From: CAYPTB01 sp964413535
GTDB taxonomy: Bacteria > Planctomycetota > UBA1135 > GCA-002686595
Assembly (NCBI GenBank): GCA_964413535.1
Contig: CAYPTB010000032.1
Location: 255,573 to 319,572, forward strand
DNA length: 64,000 nt
Direction of reading: 5' to 3'
The notes beneath the pieces are model-generated. The model was not told the DNA's origin, did no database searches, and worked only from the letters and a program-made list of their open reading frames with translations. Shown here one piece after another: positions 1 to 9,599 of the stretch (within the stretch, counting starts at the first letter, position 1; the number at the start of each line of letters is the position of its first letter). The translations under genes were made by a program, and so were the position numbers.

Positions 1-1
1 G

Positions 2-298
2 GACCTCAACGTTGCGTGGCCCGGAGCGATGATCGCCGTCATGGGGGCGGCAGGGGCCGCCAAGATCATCCATCGGCGCGAGATCCAGGAGGCCCGCGAT
101 CCGAAGGCGATGGAAGCGGCGAAGACCAAGGAGTACGAGGCGACCTTCAACAATCCCTACCGGGCCGCCGCACGTGGCTTCGTGGACGACGTGATCCAGG
201 CGTCGCAGACGCGTCCGATACTGATCCGCGCGCTCGATCTCTTCGCGACGAAGCACGAGAACCGCCCGCTGCGCAAGCACGGCAACATCCCCCTCTGA
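2..298 (+). CDS. Acyl-CoA carboxylase, carboxyltransferase beta subunit (C-terminal fragment)
   Basis: The gene enters from the left edge, so only the last 98 residues are visible. They match the C-terminus of the carboxyltransferase subunit of propionyl/acetyl-CoA carboxylases: the AWPGAMIAVMGAAGAAKII segment (acyl-CoA/biotin site of the crotonase-like fold), an F-NPY-AA-RG-VDDVI motif, and the family ending KHGNIPL. The subunit transfers the carboxyl group from carboxybiotin to an acyl-CoA in the cytoplasm. It lies 4 bases before the biotin carboxylase gene and shares its operon. The ending resembles PccB more than methylcrotonyl-CoA carboxylase, but the substrate cannot be fixed from this fragment. 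Confidence 0.9.
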   Translation, partial: DLNVAWPGAMIAVMGAAGAAKIIHRREIQEARDPKAMEAAKTKEYEATFNNPYRAAARGFVDDVIQASQTRPILIRALDLFATKHENRPLRKHGNIPL

Positions 299-302
299 AG
301 AG

Positions 303-1826
303 ATGTTCCAGCGCATCCTCATCGCCAACCGCGGGGAGATCGCCATGCGCGTCATCCGCACGGCGCGCGAAATGGGCATCGAGTCCGTGGCCGTGTACTC
401 CGATCTCGACCGCACGGCCTTGCACACACGCATGGCGGACATCGCCGTGCCGCTCGGAGGCTCGCTCCCCCACGACTCGTACCTCTCGATGGCGAAGTTG
501 GTCGACGCCGCGCGCGCGACGCGCTCGGAGGCCATCCACCCCGGCTACGGATTCCTGGCCGAGAACGCGAACTTCGCGCGCGCTGTGGAGGAAGCCGGCA
601 TCGTCTGGATCGGCCCACCGCCAGGAGCCATCGCGGCCATGGGCGACAAGATCACGAGCCGCAGGCTCATGAAGGCCGCCGGAGTGCCGGTCGTGCCCGG
701 TCTCACGGATCCGGTCGCGGACGCCGCGCAGGCCGTGCTTGCCGCGAAGGAAGTCGGCTATCCGATCGCGCTCAAGGCCGCGGCTGGCGGAGGCGGCAAG
801 GGCATTCGGGTCGTGCGCGAGCCCGGCGCCATGGAAGGCGCCTTCCGCACCGCTGCGGGCGAGGCGCAGGCTGCCTTCGGCGACGGCCGGCTGTACCTCG
901 AGCGCTACCTCGATCGCCCGCGCCACGTCGAGATCCAGGTGCTCTTCGACGAGCACGGGAACGGCGTGCACCTCTTCGAACGCGAGTGCTCCATCCAACG
1001 ACGTCATCAGAAGCTCATCGAGGAGTGCCCATCACCTGTGGTCGACGCGGTGCTGCGGGCCGCGATGGGGGAAGTGGCTCTGCGCGCGGGACGCGCGGTC
1101 GACTACCGCGGGGCGGGGACCGTCGAGTTCCTGCTCTCCAAGGGCGAATTCTTCTTCCTCGAGATGAACACGCGCTTGCAGGTCGAGCACCCGGTCACCG
1201 AGATGGTCACCGGACTCGATCTCGTACGTGAGCAACTCCGCGTCGCGGCCGGTGAAACCTTGGGGTTCGAGCAAGCGGACGTGGCGATGCGCGGATGGGC
1301 GATGGAAGTACGCATCAACGCGGAGGACCCCACCAACGGTTTCCTGCCGTCCACGGGTACCATCCAGAACCTGCGCTGGCCCGGAGGCCCCTGGGTGCGG
1401 ATCGATTCGGGCCTCTTCCGGGGCATGGAGGTCGGTCTGAACTACGACCCGATGCTCGCCAAGATCGTCGTGTGGGGGCCGGATCGAGCCACGGCCATCG
1501 CGCGCATGACCCGCGCGCTGCAGGAGTTCCATGTCGGCGGCGTACGCACCGGAGCGCCGGCCGCGCTGGCGGTCCTCGAGGACGCGCGCTTCCGCGCCGG
1601 CGACTTCGACACGCACTTGCTCGAGAGCATGAACTTGACTGCCTGGCCAGCCGCCTACGAGGCCGTTGCCGCCGTCGTCGCCGCAGTCCATCGCCGGAAC
1701 CTCGCGCGCCGCCGCGCGCTGTCCGATTCCGCGGGCGAACGCCGCGACTGGCTCGCGCGCTCGCGCCGCTCGCTGACTTCGTACCCGACCGCGCCCCCCC
1801 GCCCCCGCAACGGAGAGCTTCCGTGA
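303..1826 (+). CDS. accC: Biotin carboxylase subunit of an acyl-CoA carboxylase
   Basis: This 507-residue protein carries out ATP-dependent carboxylation of biotin. It starts FQRILIANRGEIAMRVIRTA, the typical biotin carboxylase N-terminus, and carries the ATP-grasp glycine-rich loop KAAAGGGGKGIRVV, the RHVEIQVLFDEHGN segment, ERECSIQRRHQKLIEE and the active-site stretch FLEMNTRLQVEHPVTEM. The last ~55 residues are Arg/Ala/Pro-rich and not conserved. The biotin carrier is a separate gene overlapping by 4 bases, unlike fused PccA proteins. With the flanking genes it forms a three-part carboxylase, probably for propionyl- or acetyl-CoA. Confidence 0.93.
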   Translation: MFQRILIANRGEIAMRVIRTAREMGIESVAVYSDLDRTALHTRMADIAVPLGGSLPHDSYLSMAKLVDAARATRSEAIHPGYGFLAENANFARAVEEAGIVWIGPPPGAIAAMGDKITSRRLMKAAGVPVVPGLTDPVADAAQAVLAAKEVGYPIALKAAAGGGGKGIRVVREPGAMEGAFRTAAGEAQAAFGDGRLYLERYLDRPRHVEIQVLFDEHGNGVHLFERECSIQRRHQKLIEECPSPVVDAVLRAAMGEVALRAGRAVDYRGAGTVEFLLSKGEFFFLEMNTRLQVEHPVTEMVTGLDLVREQLRVAAGETLGFEQADVAMRGWAMEVRINAEDPTNGFLPSTGTIQNLRWPGGPWVRIDSGLFRGMEVGLNYDPMLAKIVVWGPDRATAIARMTRALQEFHVGGVRTGAPAALAVLEDARFRAGDFDTHLLESMNLTAWPAAYEAVAAVVAAVHRRNLARRRALSDSAGERRDWLARSRRSLTSYPTAPPRPRNGELP

Positions 1827-2323
1827 AGTACTTCGTGACCGTCAACGGGAGGGAGCACGAGGTCTCCGTCGGCGAGCGCGCCGGCGAACTCGTCGTGAGC
1901 CTCGACGGCGTCCCCGTCGAGTTCTCCTACGAGGAGGTCGATCGTCTGGGCCAGGTCGCGGTCGTCCAGGACGGACGGACTTACGCGGTGTCGATCGAAG
2001 GCGACCTGAACGAGTCCAGCGTGACGGTCGCGGGCCGCTCGTTCCGCGTGGAGGTCGAAGACGAGCGCGAGCGGGCCGCACACGCCGCCGAGCGCGACGG
2101 AACGCGCAAGGGCAGCGTCGTGAAGAGCGTGATGCCGGGAGTCGTCGTGCGGCTGCTCGTCGCCGAGGGCGATACGGTGGGGGCGGGTCAGCCCCTCCTC
2201 ATCCTCGAGGCGATGAAGATGCAGAACGAGATCGCATCGCCGGCCGAGGCCCGCGTTCGCACGATTCACGTCGACGAAGGTGAGGCCGTCAAGAGCGGCG
2301 CGAAGCTCGTCACGCTGGAGTAG
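1823..2323 (+). CDS. Biotin carboxyl carrier protein
   Basis: A 166-residue biotin carrier. The GTG start at 1823 overlaps the stop of the biotin carboxylase gene (GTGA) and has a GGAGAG stretch just upstream. Residues 1 to ~85 form a beta-rich region such as occurs ahead of the biotinyl domain in propionyl-CoA carboxylase-type carriers. The last ~75 residues are a biotinyl/lipoyl domain with the biotinylation motif EAMKMQN; the Lys between the two Met is the biotin site. The domain shuttles carboxybiotin between the two enzyme subunits encoded upstream. A longer in-frame reading exists but would run through the carboxylase gene. Confidence 0.92.
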   Translation: MKYFVTVNGREHEVSVGERAGELVVSLDGVPVEFSYEEVDRLGQVAVVQDGRTYAVSIEGDLNESSVTVAGRSFRVEVEDERERAAHAAERDGTRKGSVVKSVMPGVVVRLLVAEGDTVGAGQPLLILEAMKMQNEIASPAEARVRTIHVDEGEAVKSGAKLVTLE

Positions 2324-2348
2324 GAACGCCGGCCTGTCCCGGGCGCTC

Positions 2349-5300
2349 CTATCCGCGAACGAGCTCCTCGAGGCGCTTGACTTGCATCTCCAGCGCGGCG
2401 CGATCGTTCTCCTCGAGCGCGAGGCCCAGCGCCCGGTGGATCGCTCCGAGCGCCGCGTCGAAGTTGCCCGCGGATTCGTGGCATGCTGCCAGCAGGGAGA
2501 GCCGCCGCGCCAGGTCGCGCGCGCCCCCGTCCTTCGAGAGCGACACGGCGCGCTCGGCCATCTCCACGGCGCCGGAGTGGTTCCGGCAGCTGCGGCGGGC
2601 CACCGCCAGCTCTTCGAAGGCTTGCGGATCGTTCGACGCAGCCGCCTTCTCTTCGATCGCGCGCAACGCGCGGAGCGTGTCCTCGAGCTTGGGCCCGCGG
2701 GCCTCCTCGGGGAACTCGAGACGCAGGGTGCTCGCCGCTTCGAAGGCCGCGTCGAGATCGCCGCGCGAGAGCTCCCATTGGGCTTGGACGATCAGGACGT
2801 TCGGGTCGTAACCGCCCGCGAGCTGATGCCACTCGTCGATGGCCTTGTAAGCATCGCTCGAGCGACCGAGACGACCGTAGATGTCGAGAACCATGGCGCG
2901 TGTCTCGAGCAGCGTGCCGAGGAACGAGGGATCGTCGGGCCACATCTCGGCGGCAGTCGCGAGATTGCCGTCGACACGCGTCAACTGGTCGAGAGCGTCC
3001 TCCAACCGACCCATGTGTGCGTAGACCATCCCGAGCTGGAAGCGCAGGCTCGGAGCCTCGCGCTGCGAGAGCAACTTCACCAGGATCGGCTGAGCTTCCT
3101 CGTACTCGCCGAGAGTGGCGAGGAGTTGCGTGAGCAGAGCGCACGCGGGGAAGGTTTCGTCCGTCAACACGTTCCAGGCGCCCAACGCGTTCTTGAGGAT
3201 CTTCGTCAGCTCTTCGGTCTGCGCGCGCGTCGGGTTGGGGCCGTAGATCGCGTACTTGGCCTGCGCGCGCAGGAAGAGCGTTTGGAACTCCTCCTGGGGC
3301 GTGAACACGTACTCGCCGCTCCGGGCGAGGTCGTCGCGCATCTCCCACAGGAGATCGGACGTCTCCAAGACCTTCTCAGGACCCTCGGAGAACTCGGCCT
3401 GCGCGCGCGCCAGCAGGATCGGGACCTTCTCGCCCGGGGCGCCGAAGTCCGGTATCTCCGCAAACAGGGCGAGCGCGTCCTTCGCGCGACCCAGGTCGAG
3501 CAAGAGCTTGCCGTAGGCTTGCATGCAGTCCCGCGTGGGCTCGATGGCGAGACTCTTCACGTATTCGGCCTCGGCCTCCTCGACGCGGTCGAGCGCGAGC
3601 AGCGTCTCTCCCCGCCGGTGGTGCGCGTAGGCCGAGTCGTAACCCTTCGCGATCAGCGAATCGATCCACGCGAGGTGTCCCTCGGGATCCCGGACGCCGT
3701 CCTCGTACAACCGGAACCGGGTGAGCCAGAAGAGCATCTGACGCGGCCCGAAGCTCTCCCTCCCGACGCGCGGTTCGGGGGGGTACTCGTAGGCGAAGTC
3801 CTCGAGCTGGATCTCGCAGGCCTCCTCGAAGTGGTCGATCGCAAGCTCGAGATCGTACGTGTCGGTGGGCAGCGTGTGGATCAGACCGAGCATGGCGTGC
3901 GCCTGCGCGTAACGCGGGAAGATCGCGACCGCCTCGGCGAGATCGGTCCGCGCCATCGAGTAGACCTGGTCGTTGGCCTCGTCGACCGCGAGGTTGTAAC
4001 GGGCCCGCGCGCTGTCGGGCGCCGCGTGCTTGCTCGCGTAGCCCCACAGATCTTCTTGGCTCCTCCAGTGCTCCTTGCCGTTCCACCAGTTCCAAGCGCC
4101 GCCTCCCAGAGCGAGCGCGAGCCCGAGCGCGACCCCCACGGTGCCGCGCTTCGCGAGGAAAGCGGCGAGGAACAGGACGGCCGCCACCGACGGGAAGAAC
4201 ATCAGCCGGTCGGCATAGATCGTTCCCACCCGCACGAGGACGTTCGAGGTGAGCAGCGCGGCGCCGAAGAACGCGAAGACCAGCGCGGCCCGCGTCCGGC
4301 ACTTGCGGAAGAGCGCGATCGCAAGGCCGATCGCCCCGACCACGGCGGCAAGGCCGACCAGGTTCCAGAGCGAGAAGGCCGGGAGCACCGCGATCTGGTT
4401 GGCCGAGTAGTCCGGACTGTAGTTCCAGTTGGACGATAGCGGGTTCACGCCGAAGACCGCGGCCGTGCCGCCGGCCAGCACGCGCAGCGCGTTCATGACC
4501 CGCGTGGGGATGTCCTCGACGCCGTGCAGCGGATTGTCGAGGGCGTGCTGCGCGACGTAGGTCGGCAGGATCGCACCGCCGACCGTGTAGCGCAGCCAGA
4601 GCGACACGCCCAGCACGACGACCAGCGCGGCCAACGCCGGCAGCTTGGAGAGCGCGTGCCGGAAGCCCTCGCCGATCCCACCCGATTTCGCCCGTCCGAG
4701 GTCGAACAGGAAGAAGACGAGCGGCAGCGCGAAGGCGCTCTCCTTGCACAGGGTCGCGAGGAAGCCGGTGACGAGGGCGATCGCGAGCTGCGCCGGACGC
4801 GCGAAGGGGCGATCGCCCGCGCGGATCCAGGCCACCCAGGCCGCGAGGGAGAACGCCGTGGCCGAGAGCTCGGCCACGCCGGCGACGTCGAAGATCACCT
4901 CGCCGTGTATCGGGAGGGTCGCGAAGAGTGCGCCGGCCACGAGCGCCGCCTTCGAGCTCTTGAAGACGAGCCAAGCGAGCTCGAAGACGAGCAGCGCGCA
5001 CAACACGTTCAACGCGAGCACGATGACGTGGTAGGGGAACGTCTTGTCCCCGGGCGCCTTGGGCGAGTAGGGGCCGCCGGCCGCGCCCGCCACGCCCAGC
5101 AGGAAGGTCGGAATGGGGCGGTAGAGCGCCTGACCGCCCGTGATCGAACCCCACCAGGTCGACCCGAGCGTGTCGGTGAGCGTCGCGATCGAGGGATCCC
5201 TCTGGGCCGCGAGCAGGGCCTCGTGTCCCGTCACGAGGGCCAATCCGTCGCCCACGAGCTCCGCCCCGAGGGCGTCGTCCTTGCTCGGCCGCGAGCTGAA

Positions 5301-5405
5301 CAGGTACGGGGTCAGGAAGAACGCGACGGCCAGCAGGGCGACGAGACCCTTGTGCCAGGCCCGGGGTTCCGGCGCGCCGGCCGGCTCGTTCGCAGACGGA
5401 TTCAT
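2349..5405 (-). CDS. Polytopic membrane protein with C-terminal TPR repeats
   Basis: A 1018-residue protein starting MNPSANEPAG. After a short cytoplasmic N-terminus, residues ~20-480 hold many hydrophobic helices separated by short loops, ending near NWWNGKEHW. The remaining ~530 residues are helical TPR-like repeats (for example ARYNLAVDEANDQVYSMAR and YAQAHAMLGLIHT). This GT-C-like membrane domain plus TPR layout resembles TMTC-type mannosyltransferases and many planctomycete proteins, but no catalytic residue is certain. An in-frame extension up to 5642 is Arg/Ala-rich and unlikely. It is divergent from dapE, with 256 bases between the starts. Function unknown; it may handle lipid-linked sugars or scaffold a membrane complex. 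Confidence 0.8.
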   Translation of the reverse strand: MNPSANEPAGAPEPRAWHKGLVALLAVAFFLTPYLFSSRPSKDDALGAELVGDGLALVTGHEALLAAQRDPSIATLTDTLGSTWWGSITGGQALYRPIPTFLLGVAGAAGGPYSPKAPGDKTFPYHVIVLALNVLCALLVFELAWLVFKSSKAALVAGALFATLPIHGEVIFDVAGVAELSATAFSLAAWVAWIRAGDRPFARPAQLAIALVTGFLATLCKESAFALPLVFFLFDLGRAKSGGIGEGFRHALSKLPALAALVVVLGVSLWLRYTVGGAILPTYVAQHALDNPLHGVEDIPTRVMNALRVLAGGTAAVFGVNPLSSNWNYSPDYSANQIAVLPAFSLWNLVGLAAVVGAIGLAIALFRKCRTRAALVFAFFGAALLTSNVLVRVGTIYADRLMFFPSVAAVLFLAAFLAKRGTVGVALGLALALGGGAWNWWNGKEHWRSQEDLWGYASKHAAPDSARARYNLAVDEANDQVYSMARTDLAEAVAIFPRYAQAHAMLGLIHTLPTDTYDLELAIDHFEEACEIQLEDFAYEYPPEPRVGRESFGPRQMLFWLTRFRLYEDGVRDPEGHLAWIDSLIAKGYDSAYAHHRRGETLLALDRVEEAEAEYVKSLAIEPTRDCMQAYGKLLLDLGRAKDALALFAEIPDFGAPGEKVPILLARAQAEFSEGPEKVLETSDLLWEMRDDLARSGEYVFTPQEEFQTLFLRAQAKYAIYGPNPTRAQTEELTKILKNALGAWNVLTDETFPACALLTQLLATLGEYEEAQPILVKLLSQREAPSLRFQLGMVYAHMGRLEDALDQLTRVDGNLATAAEMWPDDPSFLGTLLETRAMVLDIYGRLGRSSDAYKAIDEWHQLAGGYDPNVLIVQAQWELSRGDLDAAFEAASTLRLEFPEEARGPKLEDTLRALRAIEEKAAASNDPQAFEELAVARRSCRNHSGAVEMAERAVSLSKDGGARDLARRLSLLAACHESAGNFDAALGAIHRALGLALEENDRAALEMQVKRLEELVRG

Positions 5406-5661
5406 GGGAGAGATGGTAGTGGGGGGGCCGTTCGCAGCGCAACGCCACCCGAGCCGCAACGAGCCCGAAAGGCGGAACTCGAGTCGGGCACGCGCGCGCG
5501 CGGCGCAGGCGGCTCGGATCGTGGAGCGGATGCCCCAGGGCTCTTCGTCCGGGAACCCGTGTCGCGACGCGGGGCGCCGACGGGCTACGGGTCGAGCGTC
5601 TTCCGCGTTGGAGCGTTGACCTGGAAGGCGGCGGCCCCACACTCGAAGCGCTGGAGTTCTT

Positions 5662-6693
5662 GTGCGAGCACCCCTCGAGATCGTCGCCGACTGGATCGAC
5701 GTCCCCTCCGTTTCCGGATCGGAGGGCGACTACGCCGACGTGCTCGCGCTGCACCTCGCGCGCGTCGGCCTAGACGTGGAGCGCCAAGAGGTCACGCCCG
5801 GCCGCTCCAATCTGCTCGCGCGCCCCGCCGACGGCGAGCCGCGCGTCGTCTTCTGCACGCATCAGGACACGGTGCCGCCGTGGTTCGGACCGACGCTGGA
5901 GCGCGGTCTCGTGCGCGGTCGCGGCGCATGCGACGCGAAGGGACCGGCGCTCGCGATGATCCAGGCCGTCGAAGCGCTCGTGCGCGCGGGACGACGCGAC
6001 GTGGGGTTGCTCTTCACCGTGGGGGAAGAGCAGGACAGCGATGGCGCGCGCCTCGCCAACCGGCGGCTCGAGCTTCCTTGGCGCCCCGCCGTGACGATCC
6101 TCGGCGAGCCGACCGACAATCGCTTCGTCGCCGGACACAAGGGCGTTTTCAAGTGTTCGCTCGTGGCGCACGGAGTGCTCGGACACAGCTCGCAGGACGT
6201 CGGCCCGTCGGCCGTGCACGAGCTCGTGCGGGTCCTGGACGCCGTCCTCGGCGACGAGTGGGGGCGTGACGAGTTCTTCGGACGGGGCACGGTCAACGTG
6301 GGTACGCTCCAGGGCGGCGTCGCCGAGAACGTCGTCGCCGACCGCGCGGAAGCGCGCCTGATGCTGCGCATCGTCGAAGAGCCCGAGCGCGTCGAGGAGC
6401 GCCTGCGGCGGCATCTGTCGGACCGCGTCGAGCTCTTGACGCAAAAGGCCTACGGACCGCTCCACTTCGAGGTTCCCGACGGGGAGCCCGACGCGCCGAT
6501 CGTGGCCTTCGCGACGGACGCCTCGCACCTGCCGGCTTGGGGTCGGAAGATGCTGTACGGCCCAGGCTCCATCCAGGACGCCCACACCGAGCACGAGAAG
6601 CTCTCGCTCGCTTCCTTCGAACGCGCGCGGGCGGAGTACGAGCGCACGGCCCTCTTGATCTTCGCGAAGCTCGACGCGGAGGAGCGCGCGTGA
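5662..6693 (+). CDS. dapE: M20-family metallopeptidase, probable succinyl-diaminopimelate desuccinylase
   Basis: A 343-residue M20 hydrolase with a GTG start. Metal and catalytic residues are all present: H67-x-D69 in FCTHQDT, bridging D91 in GRGACDAKG, E122/E123 in TVGEEQDSDG, E149 in ILGEPTD, and a C-terminal His in SIQDAHTEHEK. A central dimerisation domain (~160-275) has the family HSSQ motif. Its stop overlaps the start of dapD, which makes succinyl-diaminopimelate desuccinylase the best assignment. That enzyme releases succinate to give LL-diaminopimelate for lysine and cell-wall synthesis. An acetylornithine or acetyl-lysine deacetylase role cannot be excluded by sequence alone. Confidence 0.82.
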   Translation: MRAPLEIVADWIDVPSVSGSEGDYADVLALHLARVGLDVERQEVTPGRSNLLARPADGEPRVVFCTHQDTVPPWFGPTLERGLVRGRGACDAKGPALAMIQAVEALVRAGRRDVGLLFTVGEEQDSDGARLANRRLELPWRPAVTILGEPTDNRFVAGHKGVFKCSLVAHGVLGHSSQDVGPSAVHELVRVLDAVLGDEWGRDEFFGRGTVNVGTLQGGVAENVVADRAEARLMLRIVEEPERVEERLRRHLSDRVELLTQKAYGPLHFEVPDGEPDAPIVAFATDASHLPAWGRKMLYGPGSIQDAHTEHEKLSLASFERARAEYERTALLIFAKLDAEERA

Positions 6694-7490
6694 GTGCGGG
6701 AGGACTTCCGCCCGATTCCGGCGAGCTCTCGGGCGAGGCCCTGCTCGACGCACTCGAGTCGGGCGAGGTCCGCGTCGCCGAGCCCGACGGTGCCGGCGGC
6801 TGGCGCGTGAACGGTTGGGTGAAGGCGGCGATCCTCGCGCTCTTCCGCGAGAGCGCGCTGGTCGAGCACGGAACCGACCCGCTCTGGCCCTTCGTCGACA
6901 AGGCACCGCTCTCGGTGCGGCGCTTCCCCCTCGCCGCGAAGGTGCGCCTCGTCCCCGGCGGATCGTCCGTGCGGCGCGGCGCCTACGTCGGCGAAGGCGT
7001 CGTGATCATGCCGCCCGCCTACGTCAACATCGGAGCGTGGGTCGGTCGCGGAGCCATGATCGACAGCCACGCGCTCGTCGGCTCGTGCGCGCAGATCGGC
7101 GAGCGCGTCCACGTCTCCGCCGCGGCCCAGATCGGGGGCGTGCTCGAGCCCGTCGGCCACCGCCCGGTGATCGTCGAGGACGACGCGCTCATCGGAGGCA
7201 ATTCGGGCATCTACGAGGGCGTGCTGGTGGGCAGGGGCGCCGTGATCGGCGCAGGCGTCGTGCTCACCGCGTCGACGCCCGTGTACGACCTCGTGAACGA
7301 GCGCGAGCTGCGCGGCACGCGCGCCGCGCCGCTCGAGATCCCCGAACGCGCCGTCGTCGTCCCCGGCTCGCGCCCTGCGGCGGGCGACTGGGCGCGCGAG
7401 CGCGGGCTCGCGCTGGCCTGCGCCCTCATCCCCAAGTATCGGGATGCCCGAACCGACGCCGCGACGGCCCTGGAGAACGCCCTGCGCTGA
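6690..7490 (+). CDS. dapD: 2,3,4,5-tetrahydropyridine-2,6-dicarboxylate N-succinyltransferase
   Basis: A 266-residue protein, close to the usual ~274. The GTG start at 6690 overlaps the dapE stop (GTGA). The N-terminal helical part ends in GWRVNGWVKAAILALF. The rest is a left-handed beta-helix of hexapeptide repeats (GAYVGEGVVIMPPAYVNIGA) followed by SHALVGSCAQIGERVHVSA and IGGNSGIYEGVLVGRGAVIG. The enzyme uses succinyl-CoA to open and succinylate tetrahydrodipicolinate, the step before aminotransfer and DapE in lysine/diaminopimelate synthesis. Forms an operon with dapE. A hairpin follows 35 bases after the stop. Confidence 0.95.
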   Translation: MSAGGLPPDSGELSGEALLDALESGEVRVAEPDGAGGWRVNGWVKAAILALFRESALVEHGTDPLWPFVDKAPLSVRRFPLAAKVRLVPGGSSVRRGAYVGEGVVIMPPAYVNIGAWVGRGAMIDSHALVGSCAQIGERVHVSAAAQIGGVLEPVGHRPVIVEDDALIGGNSGIYEGVLVGRGAVIGAGVVLTASTPVYDLVNERELRGTRAAPLEIPERAVVVPGSRPAAGDWARERGLALACALIPKYRDARTDAATALENALR

Positions 7491-7525
7491 GCGCTGGGTG
7501 CGAGCTCCACGCCGCGTCGGCTCGA

Positions 7526-7560
7526 CGTCGCCCGGGTCCCGCACAGGGAGCCGGGCGACG
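7526..7560. terminator. Hairpin between convergent dapD and tkt
   Basis: Ten-base arms CGTCGCCCGG (7526-7535) and CCGGGCGACG (7551-7560) enclose an inner TCCC/GGGA stem with a GCACA loop. It sits between two convergent genes, 35 bases after dapD and 5 bases past the end of transketolase. It lacks a clear T-tract, so it may act as a bidirectional hairpin or RNA stabiliser rather than a canonical intrinsic terminator. Confidence 0.55.
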
Positions 7561-7565
7561 CGAGA

Positions 7566-9599
7566 TCAGAGCTTCAGAGGCGGACCGCCCGCCACCTTCA
7601 GCACCGCTTCGACGACGTGCTCGGCCGTGAACCCGAAGTGCTCGAAGAGCTCTTCGGCCGGCGCCGAGGCGCCGTAGCGGTCCAGCCCGATCACGGTCCC
7701 CTTCTCGCCTACCCAGCGCGACCAGCCGAAGCTCGAGCCGGCTTCGACCGCGACGCGCGCGCGGATCTCGGGCGGCAGGATCGAGTCGCGGTAGACGTCG
7801 GGTTGTTCGGAGAAGAGCTCCCACGAAGGCATCGAGACGACGCGCGTCGGAACGTCCATCGCCTGCAGCCGGGACTGCGCCTCCAGGGCCAGCGCGACCT
7901 CCGAACCGGTCGCGATGATCACGGCCTTCATGGCGCCATGGGCTTCGGAGACGACGTACGCGCCCCGGTGGAGGCCCGCGGCCGCACCGTGCTGCGTGCG
8001 ATCGATCACCGGCAACCCTTGGCGCGTGAGCACGAGCGCGGTCGGACGCTTCTTCTGCGTGACGGCGAAGCGCCAGGCCTCGGCCACTTCCGTCGCGTCG
8101 CAGGGACGCAACACGACGAGGTTCGGGACTGCGCGCAGGGCGGCCAGGTGCTCGACCGGTTGGTGCGTCGGACCGTCCTCGCCGAGCCCGATGGAGTCGT
8201 GCGTGAACACGAACACGACCGGCAGGTGGTTCATCGCCGCGAGCCGCAGGGCTGGCCGCATGTAGTCCGAGAAGACGAAGAAGGTCGCCGTGAAGGTCCG
8301 CACACCCCCGTGATAGGCGATGCCGTTCGCGATGGCGCCCATCGCGTGCTCGCGCACGCCGTAGTGGACGTTGCGTCCCGAGCCTCCCTGACCCTCGAAG
8401 TCGCCGCCGTCCTTCAGCACGGTCTTGGTCGAGCCGCCGAGGTCGGCGTCGCCGCCGAAGAAGTAAGGGACGCCCTTGGCGATGGCGTTGATCACCGCCG
8501 ACCCGGCCTCGCGCGTCGCGGGCTGCTTCCCGACCTCGAAGGTGGGGAAGGCCGCGTCCCACTTGTCCGGTAGCTCGCCTTTCAGGGCGCGCTCCCACTC
8601 GGCCGCCAGTCCCTTGTGCGAGGCCTTCCACGCGTCGAAACGCTGCTTCCACTCGGCGTGCGCCATCTGGCCGGCGTCGACCGCCTTGCGCATCGCCTTC
8701 TTGACTTCCTCCGGAACGAAGAATTCCTTCCGCGGGTCGAGGCCCAGGGCCTCCTTCGTGCGCACGAGTTCGTCTGCTCCGAGCGGCGAACCGTGGGCGG
8801 ACGAGGTTCCGGCCTTGTTGGGCGAACCGAAGCCGATGGTGGTTTTGACGAGGACGAGCGACGGGCGCGTCGTGTCCGCGCGCGCGTCGTGGAGCGCCTT
8901 CTCGATCGCCGGGAGATCGCTGTCGCCGTTCTCGACGCGCAGCACCTGCCAGCCGTAGGACTCGTAGCGCTTGGCGACGTCCTCCGAGAACGAGAGCGAA
9001 CACGGACCGTCGAGCGAGACGTCGTTCGCGTCGTAGAGGTAGACGAGCTTCCCGAGCTTCAGGTGTCCGGCCAGGGAAGCGCCCTCGTGGGAGATGCCCT
9101 CCATCAGGTCGCCGTCCGAGACGATCGCCCAGGTCATGTGGTCGACGATCGTGTGGCCTTCCTTGTTGTAGCGGTGCGCGAGGAAGCGCTCCGCCATCGC
9201 CATCCCGATGGCGTTCGCGGTGCCCTGGCCGAGGGGGCCCGTGGTCGCTTCGATGCCCGGGGCCACGCCGACCTCGGGGTGTCCGGGGGTCCGCGAGCCC
9301 CACTGCCGGAAGGCCTTCAGGTCGTCGAGCTTCAGGTCGTAACCGAACAGGTGCAGCAGCGAGTAGACGAGCATGCTGCCGTGGCCGGCCGACAGCACGA
9401 ATCGGTCGCGGTCGGGCCAAGCGGGGTCGCGCGGATCGTGCTTGAGGAAGCGCGACCACAGCACGTAGGCCATCGGCGCTGCGCCGAGGGGTAGTCCTGG
9501 ATGGCCCGAATTGGCCTTCTCGACGCCGTCGATCGAGAGCGCGCGGATCGCATTGACGCATGCGAGGTCGAAGGACGTGGCGGTTTCGCTCGTGATCAT
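7566..9599 (-). CDS. tkt: Transketolase
   Basis: A 677-residue, full-length thiamine-diphosphate enzyme of the pentose phosphate pathway; it moves two-carbon ketol units between sugar phosphates. Seen in order: the N-terminal SGHPGLPLGAAPMAYVLW motif, the ThDP-binding segment GDLMEGISHEGASLAGHLKL with the metal-ligand Asn-Asp-Val in YDANDVS, the pyrimidine-domain stretch YFFGGDADLGGSTKT and VREHAMGAIANGIAYHGG, and a C-terminal domain with IIATGSEVALALEAQ. The gene stands alone, with about 200 bases up to the fadJ-like gene. Confidence 0.97.
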   Translation of the reverse strand: MITSETATSFDLACVNAIRALSIDGVEKANSGHPGLPLGAAPMAYVLWSRFLKHDPRDPAWPDRDRFVLSAGHGSMLVYSLLHLFGYDLKLDDLKAFRQWGSRTPGHPEVGVAPGIEATTGPLGQGTANAIGMAMAERFLAHRYNKEGHTIVDHMTWAIVSDGDLMEGISHEGASLAGHLKLGKLVYLYDANDVSLDGPCSLSFSEDVAKRYESYGWQVLRVENGDSDLPAIEKALHDARADTTRPSLVLVKTTIGFGSPNKAGTSSAHGSPLGADELVRTKEALGLDPRKEFFVPEEVKKAMRKAVDAGQMAHAEWKQRFDAWKASHKGLAAEWERALKGELPDKWDAAFPTFEVGKQPATREAGSAVINAIAKGVPYFFGGDADLGGSTKTVLKDGGDFEGQGGSGRNVHYGVREHAMGAIANGIAYHGGVRTFTATFFVFSDYMRPALRLAAMNHLPVVFVFTHDSIGLGEDGPTHQPVEHLAALRAVPNLVVLRPCDATEVAEAWRFAVTQKKRPTALVLTRQGLPVIDRTQHGAAAGLHRGAYVVSEAHGAMKAVIIATGSEVALALEAQSRLQAMDVPTRVVSMPSWELFSEQPDVYRDSILPPEIRARVAVEAGSSFGWSRWVGEKGTVIGLDRYGASAPAEELFEHFGFTAEHVVEAVLKVAGGPPLKL

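Noticed and set aside
2280..4439. 719-codon open frame on the + strand opposite the membrane TPR gene
   Set aside because: Antisense shadow: Arg/Glu/Leu/Val-rich with no fold pattern, while the minus strand encodes clear transmembrane helices and TPRs.
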